From positions 1-20,608 of IMG/VR virus record IMGVR_UViG_3300027974_000198: 20,608 nt of DNA; one strand, given 5' to 3'. The DNA comes from a virus. Below the pieces are notes generated by a model, which had not been told where the DNA came from, ran no database searches, and saw nothing but the letters and a program-made list of their open reading frames with translations. Of the stretch, positions 1-6,233 are shown piece after piece; within the stretch, counting starts at the first letter, position 1, and the number at the start of each line of letters is the position of its first letter. A program made the position numbers and the translations under genes.

Positions 1-1
1 T

Positions 2-52
2 TACTTTGGTGGTCGCACTGTTGAGAAACTGGCAGAAATGAGGAAGAAATGA
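2..52 (+). CDS. 3' end of an unidentified rightward phage gene
   Basis: An open frame enters from the left edge and ends in TGA at 50-52, giving the C-terminal residues YFGGRTVEKLAEMRKK. Its stop codon overlaps the start of the endolysin gene (ATGA at 49-52), the same coupling used by many real genes here, which is the main reason to accept it. The tail is basic. Too little is visible to name a function. By position it belongs to the late or lysis end of the phage. Confidence 0.5.
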   Translation, partial: YFGGRTVEKLAEMRKK

Positions 53-387
53 GCTTAAACACCGAACAAGCTGCGTTCCTGCTGGACGCCTGCAAACTGA
101 TCCAATACGCCACTGAGCAAGGGTTTGTCGTGACCGGCGGTGAACTGTCCAGAACGCCAGAACAGCAAGCCATCTACTTCAAGACCGGCAGATCCAAGAC
201 CATGAACAGCATCCATTTGAAGCGTTGCGCCATTGATCTGAACTTCTTCAAAGACGGCAAGATCATATGGAGCAAGGCAATCATTGAGCCGCTGGGGCTG
301 TACTGGGAATCGTTGCACCCGAAAAATCGCTGGGGAGGCCACTTCAGTAACCTGGTGGACTGCCCGCACTTCGAGCGCAACGTCTAG
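49..387 (+). CDS. Endolysin, M15-type L-alanyl-D-glutamate / D,D-peptidase
   Basis: This 112-residue protein looks like a single-domain zinc peptidase of the M15 (VanY/D-Ala-D-Ala carboxypeptidase-like) family, used by phages to cut peptidoglycan peptide crosslinks at lysis. The zinc ligands expected for the family are visible: H56 and D63 in SIHLKRCAID, and H107 in the C-terminal CPHFE. D104 is placed as the likely catalytic acid, and RWGGHF (94-99) matches the Trp-Gly-Gly stretch common to phage members. There is no signal peptide or membrane segment, so export would need a holin, which is not seen in the window. The length is typical for a globular endolysin of this type. Its start overlaps the upstream stop (ATGA). 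Its last four bases overlap the convergent micro-gene on the other strand. Confidence 0.88.
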   Translation: MSLNTEQAAFLLDACKLIQYATEQGFVVTGGELSRTPEQQAIYFKTGRSKTMNSIHLKRCAIDLNFFKDGKIIWSKAIIEPLGLYWESLHPKNRWGGHFSNLVDCPHFERNV

Positions 388-470
388 TCAGCGAAGAAGT
401 GCAGGAAGGCAACAAGCCCGCCAATGCCAATGGCGGCACCCAGCAGCAGAATGAAGATTGTTTCGATCAT
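384..470 (-). CDS. 28-residue single-pass membrane peptide
   Basis: This very short gene is the last of the leftward operon. It encodes 28 residues: a short acidic start (MIET), a hydrophobic stretch of about 20 residues rich in Leu, Ile, Gly and Ala with the core AAIGIGGL, and an FFAD end. That is one predicted transmembrane helix. It has a strong ribosome binding site, GGAGG about 9 bases before the ATG, and its ATG overlaps the stop of the upstream zinc-ribbon gene (ATGA). The end overlaps the endolysin end by four bases, tail to tail. Function unknown; the position beside the endolysin allows a lysis-accessory role, but the strand is that of the early operon. A second 28-residue membrane peptide (6725-6811) shares the AIG(I/V)G core at the same position. 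Confidence 0.6.
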   Translation of the reverse strand: MIETIFILLLGAAIGIGGLVAFLHFFAD

Positions 471-556
471 TGAGGGTTACCTCCGCAATAAGGGCAAAGC
501 GTTGTGACGCTGATGATCTTGCGCTTGCATCTGACGCAAATATAGGCTTGTCTCAT
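467..556 (-). CDS. 29-residue CxxC...CxxC zinc-ribbon micro-protein
   Basis: A 29-residue ORF on the minus strand with two CxxC knuckles (C7-V-R-C10 and C21-P-Y-C24), a basic segment between them (KRKII) and a GG after the second, the pattern of a minimal zinc ribbon. A good Shine-Dalgarno (GGGAGG) lies about 8 bases upstream of the ATG. Its ATG overlaps the preceding gene's stop and its stop overlaps the next gene's start, both as ATGA. The conserved Cys spacing and tight coupling argue that it is translated. Zinc ribbons of this size usually support nucleic-acid or protein binding; the partner here is unknown. Confidence 0.62.
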   Translation of the reverse strand: MRQAYICVRCKRKIISVTTLCPYCGGNPQ

Positions 557-702
557 TTCATGACCTCCCTGTATGCCTTGATGGCGTCTTTCACATCGTT
601 TTGCAACTGCTGAATCAGGTCGTGCTGTTCCTGCATTTTTTGATACGCTTCGGCAGCAAACTTGACCAAGTTCTCATGGCTCCATGTTTCAAACGCTGGC
701 AT
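553..702 (-). CDS. 49-residue helical / coiled-coil protein, function unknown
   Basis: The start at 702 is chosen over an in-frame start at 747 because AGGAGA lies about 8 bases before this ATG. The product begins MPAFETWSHENLVKFAAEAY and continues as a Gln/Glu/Lys-rich amphipathic helix with hydrophobic spacing suited to a coiled coil, through QQLQNDVKDAIKAYREVMK. No cysteines, no membrane segment. It overlaps the upstream ribbon-helix-helix-like gene by 14 bases and the downstream zinc-ribbon gene by ATGA. I do not recognise a family; a small oligomerising accessory protein is the most that can be inferred. Confidence 0.6.
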   Translation of the reverse strand: MPAFETWSHENLVKFAAEAYQKMQEQHDLIQQLQNDVKDAIKAYREVMK

Positions 703-835
703 CGCGCTTCTCCTGTAAAAGTTTTCGCAACCACTTGGCGGCTCCAAGTTTTAGCCATTGCTGATATTCAGACTCAGTGAGCCGAATACCAATTGCCCTG
801 CCGGACTTGGTCAATTCACTTTTTGGTCTGGGCAT
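689..835 (-). CDS. Small ribbon-helix-helix-like DNA-binding protein
   Basis: The 48-residue product starts at 835, where GGAGAAG sits about 8 bases upstream; an earlier in-frame start at 895 lacks this support and would run deep into the upstream gene. The sequence begins MPRPKSELTKSGRAIGIRL (basic, then an alternating beta-strand-like IGIRL), followed by TESEYQQWLKLG and AKWLRKLLQEK, two helices. Basic tail, short strand, helix, turn, helix is the arrangement of Arc/MetJ-type ribbon-helix-helix proteins, which bind DNA as dimers. Comparable short MPRPKSE proteins occur in phages of proteobacteria. It is likely a small transcriptional regulator, but no operator can be assigned to it. Confidence 0.6.
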   Translation of the reverse strand: MPRPKSELTKSGRAIGIRLTESEYQQWLKLGAAKWLRKLLQEKRDASV

Positions 836-969
836 GGGTGCTTCTCCGCTGTAGATTTGGTTATGAAAATATGACTGCAACGTGTGCAACGCCAAACAAA
901 CCCTTGTTCGACAATTGTTCGGCCTTGACCGCGCAACTTACCCCAAAATGTTCTGATTGCTTCAATCAT
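811..969 (-). CDS. 52-residue Cys/His zinc-binding protein
   Basis: An ORF of 52 residues with a basic N-terminal half (MIEAIRTFWGKLRGQGRT) and a metal-site pattern C28-T-R-C31 followed by H44-P-C46. The spacing CxxC-(12)-HxC fits a small treble-clef or zinc-ribbon-like knuckle. GGGAG lies about 9 bases before the ATG and the ATG overlaps the upstream stop (ACATGA). Its last 25 bases overlap the start of the ribbon-helix-helix-like gene in another frame, so both are read from the same DNA there. Function unknown; a nucleic-acid-binding accessory role is inferred only from the motif. Confidence 0.6.
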   Translation of the reverse strand: MIEAIRTFWGKLRGQGRTIVEQGFVWRCTRCSHIFITKSTAEKHPCPDQKVN

Positions 970-1172
970 GTTTGTCTCTCCCTCATCATGGCTTTCGCCT
1001 GTTTGTATGCTGACTTTGCAATGTCGTCATAGTCAAGCTCAAAATCTTCTGGCGCAGTGTCTACCAAGGCTTGCATAGCTTTTGCGGCAAAGTAGTCGAG
1101 CGTTGTTATGCCCGCCCTACCCGAGTCTCTTGGCTCAGGCGTTGGAAACGCTGGGTGATTCTTGAGCTTCAT
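966..1172 (-). CDS. Small conserved phage protein with PAFPTP...DYFAAKAMQAL motif
   Basis: The 68-residue protein starts with a Pro-rich segment (HPAFPTPEPRDSGRAGITTL), followed by a helix DYFAAKAMQALVDTAPEDF and an acidic/Tyr-rich C-terminal helix (YDDIAKSAYKQAKAMMRER). This layout recurs in many unannotated proteins of proteobacterial phages, recognised here by general resemblance only. No catalytic motif is visible. There is no clear Shine-Dalgarno; translation is probably coupled to the preceding gene, whose stop overlaps its start (ATGA). Confidence 0.72.
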   Translation of the reverse strand: MKLKNHPAFPTPEPRDSGRAGITTLDYFAAKAMQALVDTAPEDFELDYDDIAKSAYKQAKAMMRERQT

Positions 1173-1291
1173 TTATAGACTGCCACCACTTCACCACCAA
1201 AGTTTTTTTGAATCTCTCTGGCTGGCTGCTCTGTCCAGAAAAATTTAGGTTCGTGTTTGTCTTTTGTCCAAACGTATCCGTATGGTTTCAT
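1169..1291 (-). CDS. 40-residue small protein, function unknown
   Basis: A short ORF of 40 residues beginning MKPYGYVWTKDKHEPKFFWT and ending GGEVVAVYK; it is aromatic-rich and slightly basic. Its ribosome binding site is strong (GGGAGGA, about 9 bases upstream) and it is locked to both neighbours by ATGA overlaps. The alternating pattern suggests a small beta-hairpin-type fold. No family is recognised. The coding call rests on the ribosome binding site and coupling rather than on similarity. Confidence 0.6.
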   Translation of the reverse strand: MKPYGYVWTKDKHEPKFFWTEQPAREIQKNFGGEVVAVYK

Positions 1292-1479
1292 GTCTTGTGT
1301 TCCTCCCATTTTTTGCATAGTTCTTTGACCTTGATGGTCTTCTTCTTTTTAGCGCAGACTGCGCTCACGGATTTGTACTTGGCCTTGGCTTGCAAAGTCA
1401 TTGGCACTGGCGGCTCAGGGTTCAGGCCATGCCAGCCAACCGTACCCAGCACGGCACTGAGAATGAGTCGGTCAATCAT
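1288..1479 (-). CDS. 63-residue Lys-rich small protein, function unknown
   Basis: The product has a hydrophobic N-terminus (MIDRLILSAVLGTVGWHGL), a Pro-rich linker (NPEPPVPM) and a strongly basic C-terminal half with a KKKK run and two cysteines. AAGGAG lies about 7 bases before the ATG. Start and stop are coupled to the neighbours by ATGA overlaps. The hydrophobic start could be a weak membrane anchor, but it is short and contains His and Trp, so this is uncertain. The basic tail could bind nucleic acid. No family is recognised. Confidence 0.6.
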   Translation of the reverse strand: MIDRLILSAVLGTVGWHGLNPEPPVPMTLQAKAKYKSVSAVCAKKKKTIKVKELCKKWEEHKT

Positions 1480-1697
1480 GCGTAGTCTCCTTCCTCTGTA
1501 TGCTCCAGCAGCCGTTTCTGCAAACGAGCAATTCGTTTTTCGTTGTACTGGACGATAGACACGGCGTACTCAACCGCAGCCTCTGCTTCCAGTTTCTTTA
1601 CGTGAGCTTCACGTAACTCTTTGGCAATGATCTCTCTGATCGTTCTGACCCGAGTAATGTCGCGTATGAACTTGCTTGATGCTTCGCGCCAAGTCAT
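1476..1697 (-). CDS. 73-residue helical coiled-coil protein, function unknown
   Basis: The start at 1697 is preferred over an in-frame start at 1847, because AAGGA lies about 7 bases before this ATG and the longer form would overlap almost the whole upstream gene. The protein (MTWREASSKFIRDITRVRTI...) is nearly all helical and highly charged, with EAEAAVEYAVSIVQYNEKRIARLQKRLLEH forming heptad-like hydrophobic spacing. No cysteines or catalytic motif are visible. It lies 10 bases after the upstream stop and ends in an ATGA overlap. A small dimerising accessory protein is plausible but not demonstrated. Confidence 0.62.
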   Translation of the reverse strand: MTWREASSKFIRDITRVRTIREIIAKELREAHVKKLEAEAAVEYAVSIVQYNEKRIARLQKRLLEHTEEGDYA

Positions 1698-1707
1698 GTT
1701 GTTTTCC

Positions 1708-1908
1708 TTAAAAAGGAATATTGTCGAATTCCCAATATTCACAATCAACTGATCCATGCAGCCAATCTTGCGGTGGCTGTGCTTGGTACTGTTTGCATTG
1801 TCCTTGGTCATACTCTGTGCAATTGATGCAGTTAACACCAATTGCATTAAGTTCAGCCAGCTGCTTGGATAAGTGCTCCTTGATGGCGTTCAACTCAATC
1901 AAATTCAT
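1708..1908 (-). CDS. 66-residue Cys-rich (putative zinc-binding) phage protein
   Basis: This protein has an N-terminal helix (MNLIELNAIKEHLSKQLAEL) and a C-terminal metal-site-like part: C27-x2-C30, C38 in GQCKQYQ, PPQDW, C56 in DCEYWEFDNIPF. The order CxxC...GxC...PP.DW...C..W..D is a recurring pattern in small proteins of proteobacterial phages, recalled without a family name. Four cysteines would make one zinc site. GAGG lies about 9 bases upstream and its first 14 bases overlap the helicase end in another frame. Function unknown. Confidence 0.7.
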   Translation of the reverse strand: MNLIELNAIKEHLSKQLAELNAIGVNCINCTEYDQGQCKQYQAQPPQDWLHGSVDCEYWEFDNIPF

Positions 1909-3511
1909 ATTCTTTTACCTCGGTGTATTTGCCGTTCTTGCGTGTTGCAATTCGGCGGGGTGTTTGCAAATAGTCTTGTCCTTCATCCATCAAAACTTCA
2001 ATGGCTTGATCAACTGAATTTGGATAGCTGTCGTCCAAACTGCGCTGCAACCACCAGGCCACCGCCTTTTGGCTAGCGTATCCAATGTGGTCAAAGCAAA
2101 CCCATTCGCTGGCGCACTGCAATATGCCGCTGTAATAGTCAACCCTCATGGAGTCAGGCTTACCAGGCTTGCGGTGCAGTTTATATTCCACTCTGGTCAC
2201 GTCATGCCAAACCAGCGTGGTTTCTGCTTGCGCTGACAAGAGCGCGGCTAGGGATACTTTGGCATCCACCGGCTTGACTTCTTCCTCGCGGATCGTTGCA
2301 CCACAGGACGTGCAAATCAGGGCTTTGGGGGCGTTGCGCTCGCCACACTCAGGACAGATGCTGTACGGTCCTTCGGTGTTGCCACCAATTCGTTTAGCCC
2401 GTCCCTTGATAATGTCCACCGGCCCCAAACGCTCAACCGTGTCGGTAAAGTCAAGCACCAAGCAATTCTCTTTATTCGGTGAAATTCGAGTACCTCGGCC
2501 CATTCCTTGGACATACAGTACCGGTGACTTAGTAGGACGGCACCAAATAATGCAGTCCACGTCCGGCACGTCAAAACCAACTGATAGCGCCAGCACGGTG
2601 ACCAAGCAATGAATCTGGCCAGACCGGAAGTCTTGGATTAAGTCTTGGCGCTCCTGCTTAGGTGTCTCACCACACACAACAGCCGCGGTAATGCCAAGGC
2701 CATTAAGGTTGTCGGCCAGGCATTCAGCGTTGGCCACACTTGGCGTGAAGGCTATCCACTTGCGGCGCTGTGAGGCCATGTAGACGGCTTCCTTGGCTAC
2801 TTGCTTAAGGTAACCGGCGACCACCGCGGATAGCTCGCCAACCTTATAGTCACCGTTGGCAATACCGACCTGGCTGGCATCGATGCGGATGGTCATTTTC
2901 TCGGTGGGCGGCACCAATGGCGCAATAAACTTTTGCTGCAGCAGCTCGCCCATGGTCACCTTGCTGGCCGTGCCGGTAAACAGCGGATCGTCACCGTCGG
3001 TCAGCCAAACCTGGTTACCTCTAAACGGCGTGGCCGTCATGCCGACCGTGCGGAAGTCGCACAGATTACCCAGCTTGGCCAAGAACGTGCGGTACATTCC
3101 CTGGGCTTTGGTGTCCACCAAGTGAGCTTCGTCAATAATCACAGCCTTGATGTCACCCAACAAGTGCGCTGACTTGTGAATGCTGCCAATCGTGGCCACA
3201 ATCACGTCAGCCTGGTGCTGTTTCTTGCCTAAGCTGGCGCTGACAAACCCGACATGGATGTCGTCCGGCAGCAGTGCCTGTAGCTTGGCCGCATTCTGTT
3301 CGGCCAGCTCCTTGCTAGGCACCAGGACTACCGTGCGAGGGTGGTAATCCGGCCACTGTGCCCACATTTGTCGCACAATCTCGGCGCAAATCACCGACTT
3401 GCCTGCCGCGGTAGGCAACACCAGCAACGGGATGTCGCTAGCATCCTGGTGCTTTGTCCACCAATCAAACAAATCGGTGACCGTGCGCGTCTGGTAGTCG
3501 CGCAGGATCAT
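1895..3511 (-). CDS. Superfamily 2 DNA/RNA helicase with C-terminal zinc ribbon
   Basis: The 538-residue protein is an SF2 helicase of the DEAD/DEAH (UvrB/RecG/ResIII-like) type. Motifs in order: Walker A LPTAAGKS (32-39), motif Ia-like VVLVPSKELAEQN (61-73), Walker B IIDEAH (125-130), motif III MTATPF (158-163), motif V region TVLALSVGFDVPDVD (305-319), and motif VI QGMGRGTR (335-342) with the arginine finger. After the helicase core is a four-Cys ribbon (C386, C389, C400, C403), then an alpha/beta C-terminal part without a recognised domain. The likely role is ATP-driven unwinding or branch processing in phage replication and recombination, consistent with the adjacent nuclease and recombinase genes. 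It starts four bases inside the nuclease gene (ATGA) with GGAAGGA upstream. A chromatin-type or restriction-type role is not favoured because no nuclease or methylase domain is fused. Confidence 0.9.
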   Translation of the reverse strand: MILRDYQTRTVTDLFDWWTKHQDASDIPLLVLPTAAGKSVICAEIVRQMWAQWPDYHPRTVVLVPSKELAEQNAAKLQALLPDDIHVGFVSASLGKKQHQADVIVATIGSIHKSAHLLGDIKAVIIDEAHLVDTKAQGMYRTFLAKLGNLCDFRTVGMTATPFRGNQVWLTDGDDPLFTGTASKVTMGELLQQKFIAPLVPPTEKMTIRIDASQVGIANGDYKVGELSAVVAGYLKQVAKEAVYMASQRRKWIAFTPSVANAECLADNLNGLGITAAVVCGETPKQERQDLIQDFRSGQIHCLVTVLALSVGFDVPDVDCIIWCRPTKSPVLYVQGMGRGTRISPNKENCLVLDFTDTVERLGPVDIIKGRAKRIGGNTEGPYSICPECGERNAPKALICTSCGATIREEEVKPVDAKVSLAALLSAQAETTLVWHDVTRVEYKLHRKPGKPDSMRVDYYSGILQCASEWVCFDHIGYASQKAVAWWLQRSLDDSYPNSVDQAIEVLMDEGQDYLQTPRRIATRKNGKYTEVKEYEFD

Positions 3512-4593
3512 ACAATCCTTCCCTCAAACTGGATGCGGATTTTCATCACGTCTTCGTGCACCAAGACTGCCTTGTCTTTGGCTGCATGAATTTCGGCGCT
3601 GGCCAAGTGTTTAGGGTTTACCTTGGGGTCTCCGTTGGTGAATTGTTGGCCGTCGGCCATCTGGTACACCACAGCGTCACCGTCCATGTCCATGGGCTTG
3701 GCACTCTTGGCCAACAAGATCGGTATGTAGCGGTGATGGCTACAACCGTCGCGCTGCACCTTGTCGGACACCTTTCCAGCATGGACTTCACACAGCCAGT
3801 TGCCGTTACCTTCCAACTTAGGCGTGATATGAGCGCATGACCGGCAAGTGGGTGCCGGTACATCGGTGCCATGGCAAATGCTGTGGAAGTCGCAAAACTT
3901 ACACTCGTACCAGGTCGGATCAGTGCTGATCCCCACCGGTGGCTCAGTGGCGGTAATGATGGCCAGTGCCTTGTCCACAATTGCTTGCGCTGCTTGTGCG
4001 TCGTACTCCAAGCGTTCGGTGTAAATGTCGTCGTTGTCTTTATTAACGACAATGTAAATGGCTCGCCTGCAACCGTCTTCGCCAAACTCAGCAATTGACC
4101 AGTGCATATATGATTGCATCTGCGCCCAGTGCTCGGGCTTGGCCACCTTCACTCCAGACTTTTGCATTTCCCGAAAATATTTGTCGGATGCTGTTTTTAT
4201 TTCCAGTATATGCGGGGCTTTAGGTGCTTGGGGTAAGCCAATCACAATGCCGTCGGCATTGCCTCGAAAGTGGTGCCCAGTGCTTGGTTCACTCCAGCCA
4301 AATTGTTTGCCGGTGGATGGGTTTACGTCAAAGACCGTGCAGCCAATGGCTCGCAAATCAGCATAAACCCTTGGTTCTTGCAAATGGCCACTGCGAAACA
4401 CTCGATACAGCCGGCCAGAGAATTCAGCGGGTTTGGACCATCTAAAAGAATACCAATGCTGGCGCAAACAAGGCTTACCAATGGCGCTAGCGCCAAGATA
4501 AGGGCGTTGCAACTCGGCGCCATACTTTGCCTTGTAATGGGCAAAGATGGCGTCGGCCACAGGGTCCACGACAGATGCGGGGATTGCGGCCAT
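3508..4593 (-). CDS. PD-(D/E)XK exonuclease with Cas4/AddB-like cysteine cluster
   Basis: The 361-residue protein carries a PD-(D/E)XK core: D114 in GNADGIVIG, E131-I-K133 in ILEIKTAS, and a downstream Q160 in QMQSYM, the motif II/III/QxxxY-like arrangement of RecB/Cas4-type nucleases. C42 plus C231-x2-C234-x5-C240 matches the split four-cysteine layout that holds an iron-sulfur cluster in Cas4 and AddB. A further set (C250, C253, C268, C284, with HH at 286-287) looks like a separate zinc knuckle. It probably resects double-stranded ends for the recombination module encoded just upstream. The start follows the previous stop by three bases and has only a weak AAGAAAG ribosome site, suggesting coupling. 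The precise polarity of cutting cannot be told from sequence. Confidence 0.85.
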   Translation of the reverse strand: MAAIPASVVDPVADAIFAHYKAKYGAELQRPYLGASAIGKPCLRQHWYSFRWSKPAEFSGRLYRVFRSGHLQEPRVYADLRAIGCTVFDVNPSTGKQFGWSEPSTGHHFRGNADGIVIGLPQAPKAPHILEIKTASDKYFREMQKSGVKVAKPEHWAQMQSYMHWSIAEFGEDGCRRAIYIVVNKDNDDIYTERLEYDAQAAQAIVDKALAIITATEPPVGISTDPTWYECKFCDFHSICHGTDVPAPTCRSCAHITPKLEGNGNWLCEVHAGKVSDKVQRDGCSHHRYIPILLAKSAKPMDMDGDAVVYQMADGQQFTNGDPKVNPKHLASAEIHAAKDKAVLVHEDVMKIRIQFEGRIV

Positions 4594-4596
4594 GGT

Positions 4597-5082
4597 TTAC
4601 TTTCTTGCCCAAGCGGGTGCTTTGGACACCGATGCAGCAGCTGGCGGCGCGGATGCGTCGGTTGCCGGTACAAATGCAACGGTTGAACCACCGGCAGACT
4701 CATAGCCTTTAACATTGTTGCTGGCCTGGTACTGGCCTTGAGCCTCGCGCACCACTACCTTGACCTTGACGGGCTTAAAGTGCAGGGCTGCGGTGTCTTC
4801 CAGCTTGATCACGTTGACGGCGTGGCACAGGGCTGAGAGCTGGCTCTGAGCGATGCGCTGGGTGTCCTCGTTTGTGTGTTGGATGTTGAGGTTCTCCCAA
4901 ATACGGCGGCCCTTGTACTGGCCATCCAAAACTTCAAAGGTCATTTTCAACCCGGTGCCGTTGCCAGACTTCAGCGGGGCGACATCGGATTCAATGCAAT
5001 GGGCAAGGTAAGTGCCTGCGGGGATTGGGCCAGTCACGGCCTGGGGTGCTACGGTTGATGCGTCAAAAGAAAAATGTGCCAT
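4597..5082 (-). CDS. DUF669-family phage protein, putative ssDNA-binding protein
   Basis: The 161-residue protein begins with ASTVAPQAVTGPIPAGTY and continues GTGLKMTFEVLDGQYKGRRIWENLNIQHTNEDTQRIAQSQLSAL (shown only in outline), the characteristic order of DUF669 proteins: PxGxY, a beta strand with the G-x-K-x-x-F-x-V core, and the G-R-x-x-(W/F)-x-x-(L/F)-x-(I/L) segment. Members are found in phage recombination clusters and are considered single-strand DNA-binding proteins. The last 40 residues are Ala/Pro/Ser-rich and probably disordered, as in many SSBs. It sits between a Sak4-like ATPase and an exonuclease, which fits that role. AGGAAACACAAA precedes the ATG, giving a clear ribosome binding site. 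Confidence 0.82.
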   Translation of the reverse strand: MAHFSFDASTVAPQAVTGPIPAGTYLAHCIESDVAPLKSGNGTGLKMTFEVLDGQYKGRRIWENLNIQHTNEDTQRIAQSQLSALCHAVNVIKLEDTAALHFKPVKVKVVVREAQGQYQASNNVKGYESAGGSTVAFVPATDASAPPAAASVSKAPAWARK

Positions 5083-5115
5083 TTTGTGTTTCCTAGTTAA
5101 TGGTTGGACTGAAAA

Positions 5116-5862
5116 TCAGGACTGAGCTGCAGTGAGCGCAGCCTGGAATGCCGCCCAGTCAAGCGGCATATTGGTGAGGCCAAAGCGATTACCACCGCAA
5201 TGAGCTGGATGGGGTTCAACGTGCAAAATGCGCTCGCCGGTAGTGGTGGCTTTGGTTTCTTTCTTGGAAAAGCCTGCGTCGGTCTTGCTGGTAAATATGC
5301 GGTAACCGGCATAGCCAATGATGTCGGCCCATTCCTGCACCAAGCCAGCGGCCTTGTCGTGCAACTTTAAAACATGGGAGTCATAGCCCTCGGTCAAGGG
5401 ATCTTCGATGCGCTTAATCTTGTCGTGAGCAATCAGGATGATGCCCATGCCTTTGGTAGCTCGCAAAACTTCCAAGCCAGACAGCAGGTTGCGCCACTCT
5501 TCAGCTGCTGCAACATAACCCTTACCAAAGCCCGGCGCTTCGATGTTCTTCCAGTTGTTTTGCTTGCAGACGTAGTCCTGCAACATGGGTTCAAGCCAAT
5601 CAAGCGAGTCAATGAACAAGGATTCAAACTTGTGATCCTGACTGATCAGTGTCTCAATGGCTGCGTACACGTCAGCCAGGCTTGCGGCCAACGGAAAAGC
5701 GTTAGCGTCTACGGCGTCAGCGCCGTCCTCAGTCAGAATGCCAATGGCGTTAGGTGCCATGGCGGCAAAGGTCGTTTTACCGATCTTGCCTTGGCCAACA
5801 ATCACAATTTTGGGGGCGCGGACACGGCGGGTCTTAGAGATGGAGTTCAGGTCAAAGCTCAT
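5116..5862 (-). CDS. AAA_24 / Sak4-like RecA-fold ATPase (phage recombinase)
   Basis: The 248-residue protein has Walker A GQGKIGKTTF (23-32) followed by an alpha/beta core, Walker B SLFIDSLDWLEP (81-92) with D85, and GIILIAHDKIKRIEDP, the sensor/loop strand ending in His-Asp. This is the layout of the AAA_24 family, which includes the short RadA/RecA-core Sak4 recombinases of phages. Sak4-type proteins pair single strands with help from an SSB, and a DUF669 protein follows 33 bases downstream, with an exonuclease next. That three-gene set is a typical phage recombination module. The start overlaps the preceding gene's stop (ATGA). A distinction between Sak4 and other AAA_24 ATPases is not possible by eye. 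Confidence 0.85.
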   Translation of the reverse strand: MSFDLNSISKTRRVRAPKIVIVGQGKIGKTTFAAMAPNAIGILTEDGADAVDANAFPLAASLADVYAAIETLISQDHKFESLFIDSLDWLEPMLQDYVCKQNNWKNIEAPGFGKGYVAAAEEWRNLLSGLEVLRATKGMGIILIAHDKIKRIEDPLTEGYDSHVLKLHDKAAGLVQEWADIIGYAGYRIFTSKTDAGFSKKETKATTTGERILHVEPHPAHCGGNRFGLTNMPLDWAAFQAALTAAQS

Positions 5863-6233
5863 GGTTTGTCTTTCAGGTCAATGGATGGTTTGGCGGGTTT
5901 GCTGGTGATGTATTCGGCGGCAGCTGAGTAGGACACGGGGTCTAGCTCGGCCAAAGCTCGCAGGTTCTTTAGTTCGACTTCGGCCTTCCAACGAAAGGCT
6001 CGCTGGGCGTTGACCGGCAAAGATTCGTAGCCAGCAGATAACTTCTCAGAATCAACCGTGCGGTTGAGCTTCCAAGTGATGCTGAATTCTTCGTCGTTGT
6101 GGGTGCCTTCGCCGGTAGCTGGCTTGGCGTACAGAGCAACTATCTTGCCTTCAATTTCAAGGCGCAAAGCCTTGGCATTGTCTTCGGCTGCCTTGGCGGT
6201 TTTCAATGCCGCGGTAAGTTCAGTAATCGTCAT
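5859..6233 (-). CDS. Conserved phage protein of 124 residues, function unknown
   Basis: The start at 6233 (MTITELTAAL) is chosen because GAGGA lies about 6 bases upstream; a longer in-frame start would cover the preceding gene. The protein has an N-terminal helical part rich in Ala, Lys and Glu, then a beta-containing section, FSITWKLNRTVDSEKL, and a C-terminal helical part with YSAAAEYITSKPAKPSIDL. The central W-K-x-x-R-x-x-D element recurs in small phage proteins encoded next to AAA_24 ATPases. It overlaps the ATPase start (ATGA) and its own start lies within the end of the upstream gene, so it is part of the recombination operon. No enzyme motif is seen. Confidence 0.75.
   Translation of the reverse strand: MTITELTAALKTAKAAEDNAKALRLEIEGKIVALYAKPATGEGTHNDEEFSITWKLNRTVDSEKLSAGYESLPVNAQRAFRWKAEVELKNLRALAELDPVSYSAAAEYITSKPAKPSIDLKDKP

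Noticed and set aside
55-369. A 104-codon minus-strand ORF opposite the endolysin
   Set aside because: The plus strand carries the M15 zinc-site motifs; the antisense frame has no motif or ribosome site.
793-1032. A 79-codon plus-strand ORF across the Cys-rich micro-genes
   Set aside because: The minus-strand micro-genes have ribosome sites and ATGA coupling; this ORF has neither and lies in a leftward operon.
5374-5931. A 185-codon plus-strand ORF opposite the AAA_24 ATPase
   Set aside because: No ribosome site or motif, and it runs exactly antisense to a gene with clear Walker motifs.
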